From contig JAURXM010000079.1 in assembly GCA_030654395.1 (NCBI GenBank), positions 1 to 43,757 on the forward strand: a stretch of DNA of 43,757 nucleotides, in the 5' to 3' direction. A model generated the notes under the pieces. The model was not told where the DNA came from. It saw only the letters and a list, made by a program, of their open reading frames with translations, and did not search any database. A program made the position numbers and the translations under genes. The DNA is from Aquabacterium sp. (GTDB lineage: Bacteria > Pseudomonadota > Gammaproteobacteria > Burkholderiales > Burkholderiaceae_C). This document shows positions 1-7,014 of the stretch, one piece after another (position 1 is the first letter of the stretch; each line of letters opens with the position of its first letter).

Positions 1-2
1 AC

Positions 3-404
3 CATACCGGGGATATGGCCGCCGCGGCAGCGCCATTCGTCAATCCGGCCGCATGGTGGGGCATGTTGCAGGATCAGTTCAAGCAAGCCGTCGGCAAGGC
101 AATGGCGCCGGAGGCGGAACCTGTCGCCATCAAGAAAAAGCCCGCTGCAAAATCGGCCAGGCCCGCGGCGCATCCCGCAAACAGATCCGCTCGCAAGCCC
201 GGCAGCGCCAGCATTGGCAAGCCGCCACGCAAGCTGCCGAAAGCGGCGGCTCCGGCCGGCAAGTCCAGGCGCACACCTGCGGCCGCAAAAAATGCACCCA
301 CTGGCAAGGCGGCCGGTGGCGCTGCACGTGGCAAGAGTGCAGCAGTAAAAGGTGGCAGCACTGGCGCTGGCAAGAAAGCGGCAAGCGCTCGCAAGCGCGG
401 CTAA
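3..404 (+). CDS. PhaM-like PHA granule / DNA-binding protein, C-terminal part
   Basis: The frame is open to the left edge, so the gene starts upstream; 133 residues are visible. It begins with a short amphipathic stretch containing AAWWGMLQDQFKQAVGKAMA, resembling the segment before the basic tail in PhaM-type polyhydroxyalkanoate granule regulators. The remaining ~95 residues are a low-complexity Lys/Ala/Pro/Arg/Gly tail of the histone-H1 kind (many KPAAK, GKAAG and KKAAS units), typical of DNA- or polyanion-binding extensions. In known PhaM proteins the N-terminal half binds PHA synthase or phasin and the basic tail binds the nucleoid. That assignment is inference here because the diagnostic N-terminal domain lies outside the window. 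A histone-like or other basic-tailed protein remains possible. Stop is TAA. Confidence 0.5.
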   Translation, partial: HTGDMAAAAAPFVNPAAWWGMLQDQFKQAVGKAMAPEAEPVAIKKKPAAKSARPAAHPANRSARKPGSASIGKPPRKLPKAAAPAGKSRRTPAAAKNAPTGKAAGGAARGKSAAVKGGSTGAGKKAASARKRG

Positions 405-626
405 AAAATCCTGTTTCGCGGCTTGCCCTCCTGTGCTCGCCGCTTTGCCTGGCCTGGCTTGCTGGTGTCAGTCGGCATTGCCTTGGCCTGGTCATTTCCG
501 AACCTCTCGTGCGACCTTCGCGCACTGCGCTGCGCTGGCAATTGACCTGGCCTTAACAAGTCTGTCCAGCCTTCCCGCCCGTGACTATCTTGCTGCGCTT
601 GAACATTGCACAGGAAAGCCAGACGG

Positions 627-1160
627 ATGGAAGCTCTTTGCGAACGGCCTGTTTTCGCGGCCAGGGAAACCGGGCCGGCCTTTACGTTGGGCGCCGTCAT
701 CAGCATCACCGGATGGAGCGAGCGCACTGTATGGCGCCGCTTATCGGCGGGTTCGATCACCCGTGTCGGGCCGGCAAGCAGCGGTAGCCGGGTACTGGTC
801 ACGTGGAAAAGCGTGGAGCCGCATGCACGATTGAAGCTGGATCGTGATGGCTTGGCGCTGCTTTGTAGTGCGGACACCGGCGATGCCGAATCGCAGAACG
901 ACCTTGCCCTGCTTTTTCTGGCACATCGCTTGCAGTCCGGCGCAGCGTACTGGCTGCAGCAGGCGGCGCGTGGCGGACATGCGGATGCGATGCACTGGCT
1001 CGGTCGTTGCTACCTCGGCGGCGAGGGCGTGCCCCAGGATCGCAACAGGGGCCTGATGTGGCTGGCACGCTCGGCTTGCACCGGGCATCTGATTTCGGAT
1101 GCGCTGCTCAGCGCCCTGTGCGGACGGTTTGCCGATGCGCCTGCCGAGAGGGCTTGGTAA
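627..1160 (+). CDS. Sel1-repeat (TPR-like) small protein
   Basis: 177 aa from ATG 627, which has AGGAAAG nine bases upstream; an in-frame TTG at 606 is less likely. Residues ~20-60 (ITGWSERTVWRRLSAGSITR) look like a short helix-turn-helix-like segment. The C-terminal half carries Sel1-like repeats of ~36 residues, with hallmarks such as GDAESQNDLALLFL, AAYWLQQAARGGHADAMHWL and GVPQDRNRGLMWLARSA. Sel1 repeats form alpha-solenoids that mediate protein-protein contacts. No signal peptide is visible, so it is probably cytoplasmic. It sits just upstream of pilA on the same strand, separated by 211 bp that carry the pilA promoter candidate, so it is probably not co-transcribed with pilA. Function unknown; a scaffold or regulatory role is only a guess. 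Confidence 0.65.
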   Translation: MEALCERPVFAARETGPAFTLGAVISITGWSERTVWRRLSAGSITRVGPASSGSRVLVTWKSVEPHARLKLDRDGLALLCSADTGDAESQNDLALLFLAHRLQSGAAYWLQQAARGGHADAMHWLGRCYLGGEGVPQDRNRGLMWLARSACTGHLISDALLSALCGRFADAPAERAW

Positions 1161-1203
1161 GGCTAGCTCTGACATGGACAGTGCCGGATAGTCTGTCAGC
1201 AAT

Positions 1204-1245
1204 CTGGCAGTGGCCAAGACACTGCCAGCCTGGCAGCTTGGCAGT
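1204..1245. promoter_or_regulatory. Inverted repeat and CTGGCAG motif cluster upstream of pilA
   Basis: CTGGCAGTG at 1204-1212 and CACTGCCAG at 1220-1228 form a perfect 9-bp inverted repeat with a 7-bp spacer. Further CTGGCAG (1230-1236) and TTGGCAGT (1238-1245) copies follow. No T-run follows, so it does not look like an intrinsic terminator for the upstream Sel1 gene. The cluster lies about 90-130 bp before the predicted pilA transcription start. That is where an activator of sigma-54 transcription such as PilR would be expected to bind. The sites themselves are seen; the binder is inferred. Confidence 0.45.
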
Positions 1246-1306
1246 CACCTGTTCGCTGCCGTTCGTTCGTATAAAAAACATAGTTCGCATATCGGGCATT
1301 TCTTGC

Positions 1307-1322
1307 TGGCGGTCATCTTGCT
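1307..1322 (+). promoter_or_regulatory. Candidate sigma-54 (RpoN) promoter of pilA
   Basis: TGGCGGTCATCTTGCT keeps the sigma-54 GG and GC dinucleotides exactly 10 bp apart and matches the consensus TGGCAC-N5-TTGC[A/T] at all positions except the AC of the -24 element. The predicted start would be near 1333, giving a ~39-nt leader that contains AGGAGAAACCC before the pilA ATG at 1372. RpoN/PilR control of the major pilin is established in Pseudomonas and common in relatives. No comparable sigma-70 promoter was seen here. Confidence 0.6.
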
Positions 1323-1371
1323 GTTGGACTAGCGAGGCTTTCGCTTCGTCTTTCAACTTCAGGAGAAACCC

Positions 1372-1878
1372 ATGCAACACCGTCCGCTTCAACGCGGTTT
1401 TACGCTGATCGAACTGATGATCGTTGTGGCGATTATTGGTATTTTGGCGGCGGTGGCGTTGCCTCAGTATCAGGACTATACGAAGAAAGCTAAAATAAGT
1501 AGCGTATTGGCTGCGGTGGAATCCATTAAAACGGCGATCGCCCTTTGTGCTCAGGAGGGTGGTGATATTACAAAGTGCAATACAGCTGACAATGGCGCAA
1601 CTATTAAGGTGCCATCGACTAATGCTAATGAAGTAAAGTCAATGACTATTACTGGAAGTGGGGTTGTTGCAGTAACATTAAAGAATATTGCAAAAAATAT
1701 TGATGATAAAGAAATAAAATTTACACCAACAGTTGGTGATACAGCGGTGACATGGGCAATAGATAGTAGTGCCATTTCTTCAACTGATGAGCCAGTTGTG
1801 ACGGCCCAGCTTAAGAAGGCAAGTACAGGTACAGGTACAGGTACAGGTACAGGTGGTACAGGTGGTACAGGTACATAA
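1372..1878 (+). CDS. pilA: Type IV major pilin PilA with Thr-Gly repeat tail
   Basis: 168 aa. The prepilin peptidase site is RG^[18 protein letters not shown], with cleavage after Gly9, mature Phe1 and the conserved Glu5. The ~25-residue hydrophobic helix anchors and assembles the subunit; the remainder is the globular head. Only two cysteines are present (C59 and C69), placed near the end of the N-terminal helix rather than in the usual C-terminal disulfide loop. Codon use becomes AT-rich after the conserved N-terminus. The last 18 residues are almost pure Thr/Gly (eight Thr), encoded by an ACAGGT repeat at 1825-1875. A strong AGGAG ribosome site precedes the ATG, tandem TAA stops end the frame, and an intrinsic terminator follows. 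The neighbouring GT-C enzymes suggest the pilin is glycosylated, possibly on the Thr-rich tail. Confidence 0.93.
   Translation: MQHRPLQRGFTLIELMIVVAIIGILAAVALPQYQDYTKKAKISSVLAAVESIKTAIALCAQEGGDITKCNTADNGATIKVPSTNANEVKSMTITGSGVVAVTLKNIAKNIDDKEIKFTPTVGDTAVTWAIDSSAISSTDEPVVTAQLKKASTGTGTGTGTGGTGGTGT
1825..1875 (+). repeat. In-frame hexanucleotide repeat (ACAGGT) encoding the pilin tail
   Basis: Five perfect ACAGGT units run from 1825 to 1854, followed by GGT-ACAGGT-GGT-ACAGGT-ACA up to the stop codon. Each unit encodes Thr-Gly. The unit is a multiple of three, so slippage would change tail length and Thr number without breaking the reading frame. Confidence 0.9.
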
Positions 1879-1896
1879 TAAAGAGTCTGTTTTTTG

Positions 1897-1922
1897 AAAA
1901 GGGCGCTTCGGCGCCCTTTTTT
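1897..1922. terminator. Bidirectional intrinsic terminator after pilA
   Basis: AAAAGGGCGC, loop TTCG and GCGCCCTTTTTT form a perfect 10-bp stem with a stable UUCG-type tetraloop and a T-run. The opposite strand also ends in TTTT, so it can terminate the convergent glycosyltransferase gene at 1938-3254 as well. Confidence 0.92.
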
Positions 1923-1937
1923 ACTTTCAGGCATATG

Positions 1938-3254
1938 CTAATTAATTCTGTTTTTCTGTTGTGCCATTGCAATCAAGCAGGTAGTAACAAAAAAGCCTAG
2001 CAACACATAGGCGTAGAGTGCGTCGATACCGTACCAAGTTGTTGGGTTTTTCATCGTGGGTATCGATTTCATTTCAATCGGAATAATTGTGGCTAGGAGC
2101 GATGCGAAGAGTGCGAGCCGCATCGCACGGCCGTTTGATAAATTGGCGCTAAATTGCCATGCGACAGCACCACTGAGGGCCAGCCATGGGAGGTAATATA
2201 GCCAACCCAAGGGTGATATCAGCACTGACGCAGGTATACAAAGCATGAACAAAATATCTGCATAACGCTGACAATTAGATGTGAGATATTTATTAAGTAT
2301 CCTTGTCATGATAAGTAATAAGCTGAGACTAGAAAATATAGCCAATGCTTTCGACAGTATCCTTGTTTCCGGTAAGCCTGACTGCGCCGTACCACTGAAA
2401 GCACGGTCAAAAAAACCAACCAGCGACCCATTCCAGTTGGACGTGGTCCATGTTACGTGGCCAGCTACCAGCATATATTGTTGATGGATATCCCAACCCA
2501 TCCAAAGTAGTCCAATCAAAGCAAAGGTCAGAATACTTGCCATGAATGCAGTACTGGTTCGCCACTGTTTGGTGATAAGCAATATAAGCAAAAACAAGCC
2601 CAAAAACGGTTTTAGACTGGTTGCTACTCCAAGCCACATACCTGCCTTCAGGAGATGATTTTTGCGCATAGCCAGCCATGCCAACACCAATGGCAACATC
2701 AGTATCGTGCCGACCTGCCCTAAAGTAAAATTGACGTAGCTGGGGTAGTAGGCAAGCAACGCTGCGCTGGCCCAGAGTGCGTGCAAAGTGTGCTGGGGGC
2801 GACTTGTTGTCCATACGCCAGCGATCAACCACATGCTGTACAGAGCACATGCGGTGGAAAACCCCGCCCACACCCACCATGCAGTGACAAAGGGCAGTTG
2901 TGATATCGGCGCAACCAAAGCCATGAAAATGGGGGGGTTCAGATTGGGTGCCAAGCAGGGCAGGCTGCCACCCAATATCATGTCGCCACTGATGCCTGCT
3001 AGACGATGCGGGGCTTCTTTCAGTGCGTCCGGATGACATGGGTCGCCCGGTTGGATTCTGGGGGGGATGATCCAGTAAATACTTTTGTTTTGGGTCAACC
3101 GCTCGCCTGATAGGTAGAACTTGTAAAAATCTGATGAAGGCGGGTAGGCGGTTGTTTTCTGCCCTGCATCAACGTAGTAGGTTCCGATCAGTAGCAATGC
3201 CAGCAGGGCACCGCACCAAGCAAGCAGGTTTCTGAATGAAATATGGGTCATCAT
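1938..3254 (-). CDS. GT87-like (GT-C, DUF2029) membrane glycosyltransferase
   Basis: 438 aa with about ten hydrophobic segments, so an integral inner-membrane protein. The first helix is at ~8-26, followed by a periplasmic loop with SSDFYKFYLSGERL, the segment where GT-C enzymes of the GT87/DUF2029 group carry their catalytic Asp. A second conserved stretch is NLNPPIFMALVAPISQLP and a third is GVATSLKPFLGLFLL, also typical of the family. These enzymes move sugars from polyprenyl-phosphate donors to acceptors on the outer face of the membrane. The gene converges on pilA across the shared terminator and starts 26 bp from the start of the divergent 3281-5008 gene. It is AT-richer than the housekeeping flanks. 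A role in pilin glycosylation or donor-glycan assembly is inferred from position. The start is probably 3254 or 3251; no strong ribosome site is seen. Confidence 0.72.
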   Translation of the reverse strand: MMTHISFRNLLAWCGALLALLLIGTYYVDAGQKTTAYPPSSDFYKFYLSGERLTQNKSIYWIIPPRIQPGDPCHPDALKEAPHRLAGISGDMILGGSLPCLAPNLNPPIFMALVAPISQLPFVTAWWVWAGFSTACALYSMWLIAGVWTTSRPQHTLHALWASAALLAYYPSYVNFTLGQVGTILMLPLVLAWLAMRKNHLLKAGMWLGVATSLKPFLGLFLLILLITKQWRTSTAFMASILTFALIGLLWMGWDIHQQYMLVAGHVTWTTSNWNGSLVGFFDRAFSGTAQSGLPETRILSKALAIFSSLSLLLIMTRILNKYLTSNCQRYADILFMLCIPASVLISPLGWLYYLPWLALSGAVAWQFSANLSNGRAMRLALFASLLATIIPIEMKSIPTMKNPTTWYGIDALYAYVLLGFFVTTCLIAMAQQKNRIN

Positions 3255-3280
3255 GGCTCGATGTCAGTAGAGGTAATCAG

Positions 3281-5008
3281 ATGCAGGGTATGAATAATGC
3301 CGTTATGTGGCGCTCATGGTCGTTCAGGTTTTTCTGGATTTTGTTGACGTGCTTATTTTTTAAATATGCGTGGCTATCGGAAGATGCCTTCATCAATTTC
3401 CGGGTGATCGAGAACTTCAAGGCTGGCGATGGCCTGACTTGGAACCCAGGGGAGCGAGTCCAAGTGTTCACCTCGGCGCTGTGGATGTTGCTCACATTGG
3501 TTGCCTCTGTTGTGACGGGATCATCTCTTATTGGTACGCTGGTGATGTCGTTCTTGCTTGTGTTAGCTGCTTTTTGGCATTTATTCAAGGCAACAGACCG
3601 CATGGTGACATTATTTCTCCCGCTGGCGGTGTTTTATGTGCTCTGCCCCAGTATTCGTGACTATCTTTCGTCGGGTTTGGAGACGCCACTGCTGATGTGT
3701 GTCTTGGCATGGTTTACCTCGGTTGCCACATCACCTGTCAGAGCAACTTGGCGGCGGATTTGTTTTTTGGCCGCTATATGCGTACTGGTTCGCCACGACA
3801 CAGCACTTCTGATCTTGCCGTTTTTAATTCAACGTTTGTATGGTTTGAGGTGGTGGGTTGGTGGGCGTGAAGCAGTGCGAGCTGCATTAGATGCGTGCAT
3901 TGGGCTATCTCCGGTCATGGTGTGGACTGTATTTTCTGTTGTTTATTACGGTGCAGTTGTCCCTAATACAGCCGGCGCCAAGATGGTGTCCGGTTTTGAT
4001 ACGCTGGCGCAGGCTGGATACTATTTTGTATTTATGCAGTACTTTGACCCCGCGGCGTATGCGTTGATATTTTTGTCCTTGCTTGTCGTGGTTGGTATGC
4101 GTTCTCGGTACGCTTTTCCGTTGGTGTCGGCGCTGTTATTGTTTTTAATCTATCTCTTGCTGGTGGGCGCAGATTATATGGCAGGACGTTTTTTTGTTGG
4201 GCCGCTGACATTATGTGTTGTGATTCTCGCGGCAGCCGTCAGGGATGAAATAAGCAATTCGTATTTCATCAAAAGTACTTTGGTTTCCGGCTTTACTCAT
4301 TTTGAAGTTATATTGTTGTTGGTTGTCAACATGGTTTTTGCGGGGAGTGCACTAACAGTTTTAAACGATTCTGAATTTAGGGGGGATCAATCTTTTTTGT
4401 TTCATGGTATAGCTGATGAGAGAAATTATTATTACGGGAAAACAGATATATATACTATTTTGTCAACGGGTGTACAGCATTACTATGTGGAGCGAGCCAA
4501 GTCAATGAATGCTGCTTTGTCTGCTGGTAAAAATATATTTGTCGCTTGTAATATTGGTATGACGGGGTATTACGCGAATCGTCGTGTTTATATCGTTGAT
4601 CCTTTGGCTTTGTCTGATCGTTTTCTGGCGAGTTTGCCTTTGAGTCAAGGGCCAGTGCGTATCGGGCATTTCGAGAGATTGGTGCCGAATGAGTACATTT
4701 CATCCTTGATGCTTGGTAGGAATATGTTTACGCAACCTTTTCTGCGGAATTACTACGGCGATATGCGTCTTGTTGTGTCAGGCCCTTTGTTTTCCTATGC
4801 AAGATGGGTCGCCATTTGGCGCGTTTCTTCGGGCATTTACAAGCGGGACTTGGCTAGATTGACGCCTGCGGATGGTGGGGGTGCTTTGCGTGTCACTGCT
4901 TTGGATGCGTCGACACCAGACGTGGTTAAGAGATGTTTGGGGGCTGGCGGTCGTGTAATGGTGCCTGATATCAGCAGTGGGCGGATGGTGTTGAATGTAT
5001 TGCAATAG
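3281..5008 (+). CDS. GT-C transferase resembling TfpW/AftB arabinosyltransferases
   Basis: 575 aa from ATG 3281, chosen because AGAGG lies seven bases upstream; in-frame 3236 would overlap the divergent gene. About ten membrane segments fill residues ~15-350 and a soluble periplasmic domain of ~200 residues follows. The N-terminal signature LSEDAFINFRVIENF with GDGLTWNPGERVQVFTS matches the first periplasmic loop of GT-C enzymes of the AftB/ZomB group. GADYMAGRFFVGPL is a second family-like motif. TfpW, the arabinosyltransferase that glycosylates Pseudomonas group IV pilins, belongs to this general class and is encoded beside pilA, so pilin modification is the best guess. The sugar donor cannot be read from sequence. 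Other options are lipopolysaccharide or exopolysaccharide decoration. The 3' half is AT-rich with atypical codon use. Confidence 0.65.
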   Translation: MQGMNNAVMWRSWSFRFFWILLTCLFFKYAWLSEDAFINFRVIENFKAGDGLTWNPGERVQVFTSALWMLLTLVASVVTGSSLIGTLVMSFLLVLAAFWHLFKATDRMVTLFLPLAVFYVLCPSIRDYLSSGLETPLLMCVLAWFTSVATSPVRATWRRICFLAAICVLVRHDTALLILPFLIQRLYGLRWWVGGREAVRAALDACIGLSPVMVWTVFSVVYYGAVVPNTAGAKMVSGFDTLAQAGYYFVFMQYFDPAAYALIFLSLLVVVGMRSRYAFPLVSALLLFLIYLLLVGADYMAGRFFVGPLTLCVVILAAAVRDEISNSYFIKSTLVSGFTHFEVILLLVVNMVFAGSALTVLNDSEFRGDQSFLFHGIADERNYYYGKTDIYTILSTGVQHYYVERAKSMNAALSAGKNIFVACNIGMTGYYANRRVYIVDPLALSDRFLASLPLSQGPVRIGHFERLVPNEYISSLMLGRNMFTQPFLRNYYGDMRLVVSGPLFSYARWVAIWRVSSGIYKRDLARLTPADGGGALRVTALDASTPDVVKRCLGAGGRVMVPDISSGRMVLNVLQ

Positions 5009-5030
5009 GAATTGTTAATTCGGCTATCGA

Positions 5031-5212
5031 TCAAGCTGTCGTGCGTAAGACGGCAAAGAAGTGCCCATCAAGCGGGATCACCTTGTTTGGCGCGCGGTAG
5101 CGGAAGAACAGCCGGTACTGTTGGCAGAACTTGGCGCGCAACCAATCGCTTGGAGGCATTTTTCTGGGTGAATCCGACCGGGTCTTTCTGTTTCGGACCT
5201 TCGGTCAGGTCA
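5031..5212 (-). pseudogene. yhaV toxin remnant with internal deletion
   Basis: Reading the minus strand, one frame gives KQKDPVGFTQKNASKRL, matching the middle of YhaV-type ribonuclease toxins. The next frame then gives DWLRAKFCQQYRLFFRYR followed by APNKVI, matching the later YhaV core motif. The roughly 25-30 residues that normally separate these blocks are missing and the frame changes at the junction, so this is a deletion-damaged gene. Beyond KVI the sequence no longer resembles the family and stops at 5031. The N-terminus and any PrlF antitoxin are absent. It is the first relic of the toxin-antitoxin cluster. Confidence 0.6.
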
Positions 5213-5228
5213 CGGATTCAGGTTTTCA

Positions 5229-5459
5229 TTAACGAAGCTCGCGTGTGTGCCATAAGCGCAATATCCAGATATCTTCGTTTGCCGATATGTCGTACCGCAT
5301 CTCATAATCACCGACAAGGATATAGCTCACCTCGCGAGGCTCGAATTCCGTCAGCCTCGTACCGGTCCTCGGTTGTGTCAACAGCAGCTCAGGCCCAGCT
5401 GTCAGCCTCTGAGCAACTTTGGCTGCAGCTTGCTGGTTCACAGCACACAAGATCAGGCA
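5229..5459 (-). pseudogene. RelE/ParE-family toxin, 5'-truncated
   Basis: The C-terminal ~70 residues are well preserved: NQQAAAKVAQRL, then LTEFEPREVSYILVGDYEMR and IWILRLWHTRELR before TAA. This is the typical end of RelE/ParE toxins whose last residues read LRLWHTRE. The first ~20-25 residues (start codon, helix 1) are missing and the frame merges with the upstream antitoxin remnant in another phase, which indicates a deletion. It is probably non-functional. The partner lies directly upstream on the same strand (5389-5670). A TTG at 5450 could start a short fragment, but that would lack the N-terminal helix of the fold. Confidence 0.6.
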
Positions 5460-5670
5460 ACTGCCCGCTGTTACCCGAACTCAGCGAGGCAGCCCACGCC
5501 GTGACCTCTTGGTGGCTAAGGCCATTCTTGGCATCCACGTCACCCAATGCTGCCATCGTCATCCGGTAGCGCTCGGCTTCGCGATCCACATAAGCAGCCA
5601 ACGCTTGCTTAATCACCCAACCTCTGGGTCGCTCCATCTTGCCAACCGGACATCGCCTTGTAGTCATCAC
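5389..5670 (-). pseudogene. RHH-type antitoxin, degenerate
   Basis: 93 codons from ATG 5670. Residues 11-65 (KMERPRGWVIKQALAAYVDR, EAERYRMTMAALGDVDAKNG and LSHQEVTAWAASL) match the helical and toxin-binding part of ribbon-helix-helix antitoxins paired with RelE/ParE toxins. The N-terminal beta strand, normally something like TVKLPDELKAR, is replaced by an unrelated ten-residue start. The C-terminal ~25 residues run on out of family into toxin DNA. DNA binding is therefore probably lost. The pair 5229-5670 looks like a decayed module next to the intact brnTA. Confidence 0.55.
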
Positions 5671-5697
5671 TTTTTACAAGCAAAGCCAACCACCATG

Positions 5698-5997
5698 TCA
5701 GGCGCGACGGGTGTGCCGGGCAACGTACTTCAAAAGCACGCCATCCATTCGGGACTGCCAGCCATCGCCCGTTGACTTGAAATACTCGACGACCTCACGG
5801 CTGTAGCGAACAGAGACCAACTGTTTTGGGTTCTCCGATTTTGGGCGGCCACGAAGCGCTTTGAGCGGGACCATGGCCTTGAGTTGAGTTGGCGTGAGTT
5901 GCTGTGCGTCAGGGTCACTTTTGGCCGCAGCAGTGATGGCTTTATCTTCATCCACCGACGGCATGACGATGGCGGTGCGCTTAGAAACTTTCGACAT
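5698..5997 (-). CDS. brnA: BrnA-type antitoxin
   Basis: 99 aa. The second half contains LVSVRYSREVVEYFKSTGDG followed by WQSRMDGVLLKYVARH, the ribbon-helix-helix DNA-binding fold of BrnA antitoxins (strand VSVRYS, then helices EVVEYFK and WQSRMDGVLLKYV). The N-terminal half is charged and probably wraps the toxin. The start overlaps the 3' end of brnT by 17 bp, the usual brnT-brnA order and coupling. In the studied Brucella system, BrnA neutralises BrnT and represses the operon. It looks intact. Confidence 0.85.
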   Translation of the reverse strand: MSKVSKRTAIVMPSVDEDKAITAAAKSDPDAQQLTPTQLKAMVPLKALRGRPKSENPKQLVSVRYSREVVEYFKSTGDGWQSRMDGVLLKYVARHTRRA

Positions 5998-6250
5998 AGT
6001 GCTTAACCTCTCGACGGGTGGCGCGGCGCAAGCTGATGATTCTTCGAACTTCTCCGCGATCTATAAATGCCACGTAGTACAAGACATTGGTTTCTGGTGC
6101 AAGAGCGATCATTCGCAATTCACCGTACTCGTAGCGCTCATCAATCCAAACCAACGCAGCGTCCCATTCGAGCGCTTGAGCCATGGCAAGTGACACGCCG
6201 TGTTTTGCCTGGTTGCTGGCATCTTTGGCTGGATCGAACTCGATTTGCAT
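5981..6250 (-). CDS. brnT: BrnT-type ribonuclease toxin
   Basis: 89 aa. MQIEFDPAKDASNQAKHGVS is the family N-terminus with the conserved N-x-x-KHG motif, and EVRRIISLRRATRREVKHY is the typical C-terminal core (IISxRxAxxxE). BrnT has a RelE-like fold and inhibits translation by RNA cleavage. The gene comes first in the operon, directly preceded by a near-consensus sigma-70 promoter whose -10 box is only a few bases from the ATG. The length matches the family and no damage is seen. Confidence 0.87.
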   Translation of the reverse strand: MQIEFDPAKDASNQAKHGVSLAMAQALEWDAALVWIDERYEYGELRMIALAPETNVLYYVAFIDRGEVRRIISLRRATRREVKHYVESF

Positions 6251-6285
6251 GCATTATTGTAGCTACATTAATTTATGCCTGTCAA
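6248..6285 (-). promoter_or_regulatory. brnTA promoter with palindromic operator candidate
   Basis: On the minus strand TTGACA (6285-6280) and TACAAT (6261-6256) are separated by 18 bp. The predicted start falls within a few bases of the brnT ATG at 6250, so the transcript may be leaderless. The 8-bp palindrome GTAGCTAC, flanked by AAT on both sides, overlaps the -10 box and is a plausible BrnA operator. Confidence 0.6.
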
Positions 6286-6490
6286 CCGAGCTGCGCAACT
6301 GGTTTTTCCGAGGTCTAACTTGGAAGTGATTTCGCTGCTATCTGCTTGATTTTAAAAGGGAACATGTAACATGTTTCAAAAAATTCTTGGTTATGCGTCT
6401 GAAGTTGCAAACGAAGCCTACATGACGGGACTTTGACCGTCAGCGGCATGTGGGTTGGTGTGACTCGTGGTGCCGTGCTAAAGTGCTCCC

Positions 6491-6721
6491 ATGAATGCCC
6501 GCGTAGATCATGTGCTGTTAGAGGCTCTGGCACTTGCGCCAGATGAACGCTCGCTCGTTGCGCTCTCATTGCTTGATAGCTTGCAAGGGGATGGGGCGAC
6601 AGATGATGCTGTGACCGCCTTGTGGGTGGCTGAGGCGCGCAAGCGCAACCAGGACATCACGGAGGGCCGAGTCAAGGCCATCCCGATAGATGACTTCCGC
6701 AACTGGTTTCATTCGCTGTAA
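6491..6721 (+). CDS. RelB-like addiction-module antitoxin
   Basis: 76 aa. The N-terminus VLLEALALAPDERSLVALSL followed by LDSLQG is the helical motif of the putative addiction-module component family (TIGR02574-like), short antitoxins found beside ParE/RelE toxins. It ends with IDDFRNWF. Its stop codon overlaps the start of the toxin gene (TAATG), suggesting translational coupling. A TGACGG-N8-CCGTCA inverted repeat lies at about 6423-6442, roughly 50 bp upstream, and might be an operator. The module looks intact. Confidence 0.78.
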   Translation: MNARVDHVLLEALALAPDERSLVALSLLDSLQGDGATDDAVTALWVAEARKRNQDITEGRVKAIPIDDFRNWFHSL

Positions 6722-7014
6722 TGAGCTTTGTTGTGGTTGTTTCTCCAGCTGTGAAGCAGGAGATGGCGGAGGCCTACGAGTGGTACCGGTCAAGGAGCGT
6801 GAAGGCTGCAAGTGCTTTTCGCTCTGAAGTGCTCACGGCCTTTGAATTGCTGTCGAATGATCCTGAGCGCTGGCCGCTTTGGGATGAATCGATTCGGCGT
6901 TTTGTATTAAAAAAATACCCATATACAGTATATTTCTCTGTTTATATTGATGAAGTTCGAATACTTGCTGTGGGCCACCATCGGCGCAAAACGGGTTATT
7001 GGATAACGGGCTGA
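6721..7014 (+). CDS. ParE/RelE-family toxin
   Basis: 97 aa. The N-terminus VVSPAVKQEMAEAYEWYRSR, the central FRSEVLTAFELLSNDPERWP and the C-terminal FVLKKYPYTVYFSVYIDEVR with ILAVGHHRRK are standard for ParE-like members of the RelE/ParE superfamily: helix hairpin, three-stranded sheet, and a terminal strand rich in His/Arg. Members inhibit either gyrase or translation; sequence alone does not settle which. It is coupled to the antitoxin at 6491-6721 by a one-base overlap. No truncation is visible. Confidence 0.8.
   Translation: MSFVVVVSPAVKQEMAEAYEWYRSRSVKAASAFRSEVLTAFELLSNDPERWPLWDESIRRFVLKKYPYTVYFSVYIDEVRILAVGHHRRKTGYWITG

Noticed and set aside
1204..1228. Intrinsic terminator for the Sel1-repeat gene
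   Set aside because: The inverted repeat has no T-run and is followed by further CTGGCAG copies, which fits a binding-site cluster better.
6315..6569. 84-codon minus-strand frame between brnT and the RelB-like gene
   Set aside because: No family match, no ribosome site, and it overlaps the RelB-like gene; treated as a chance frame.
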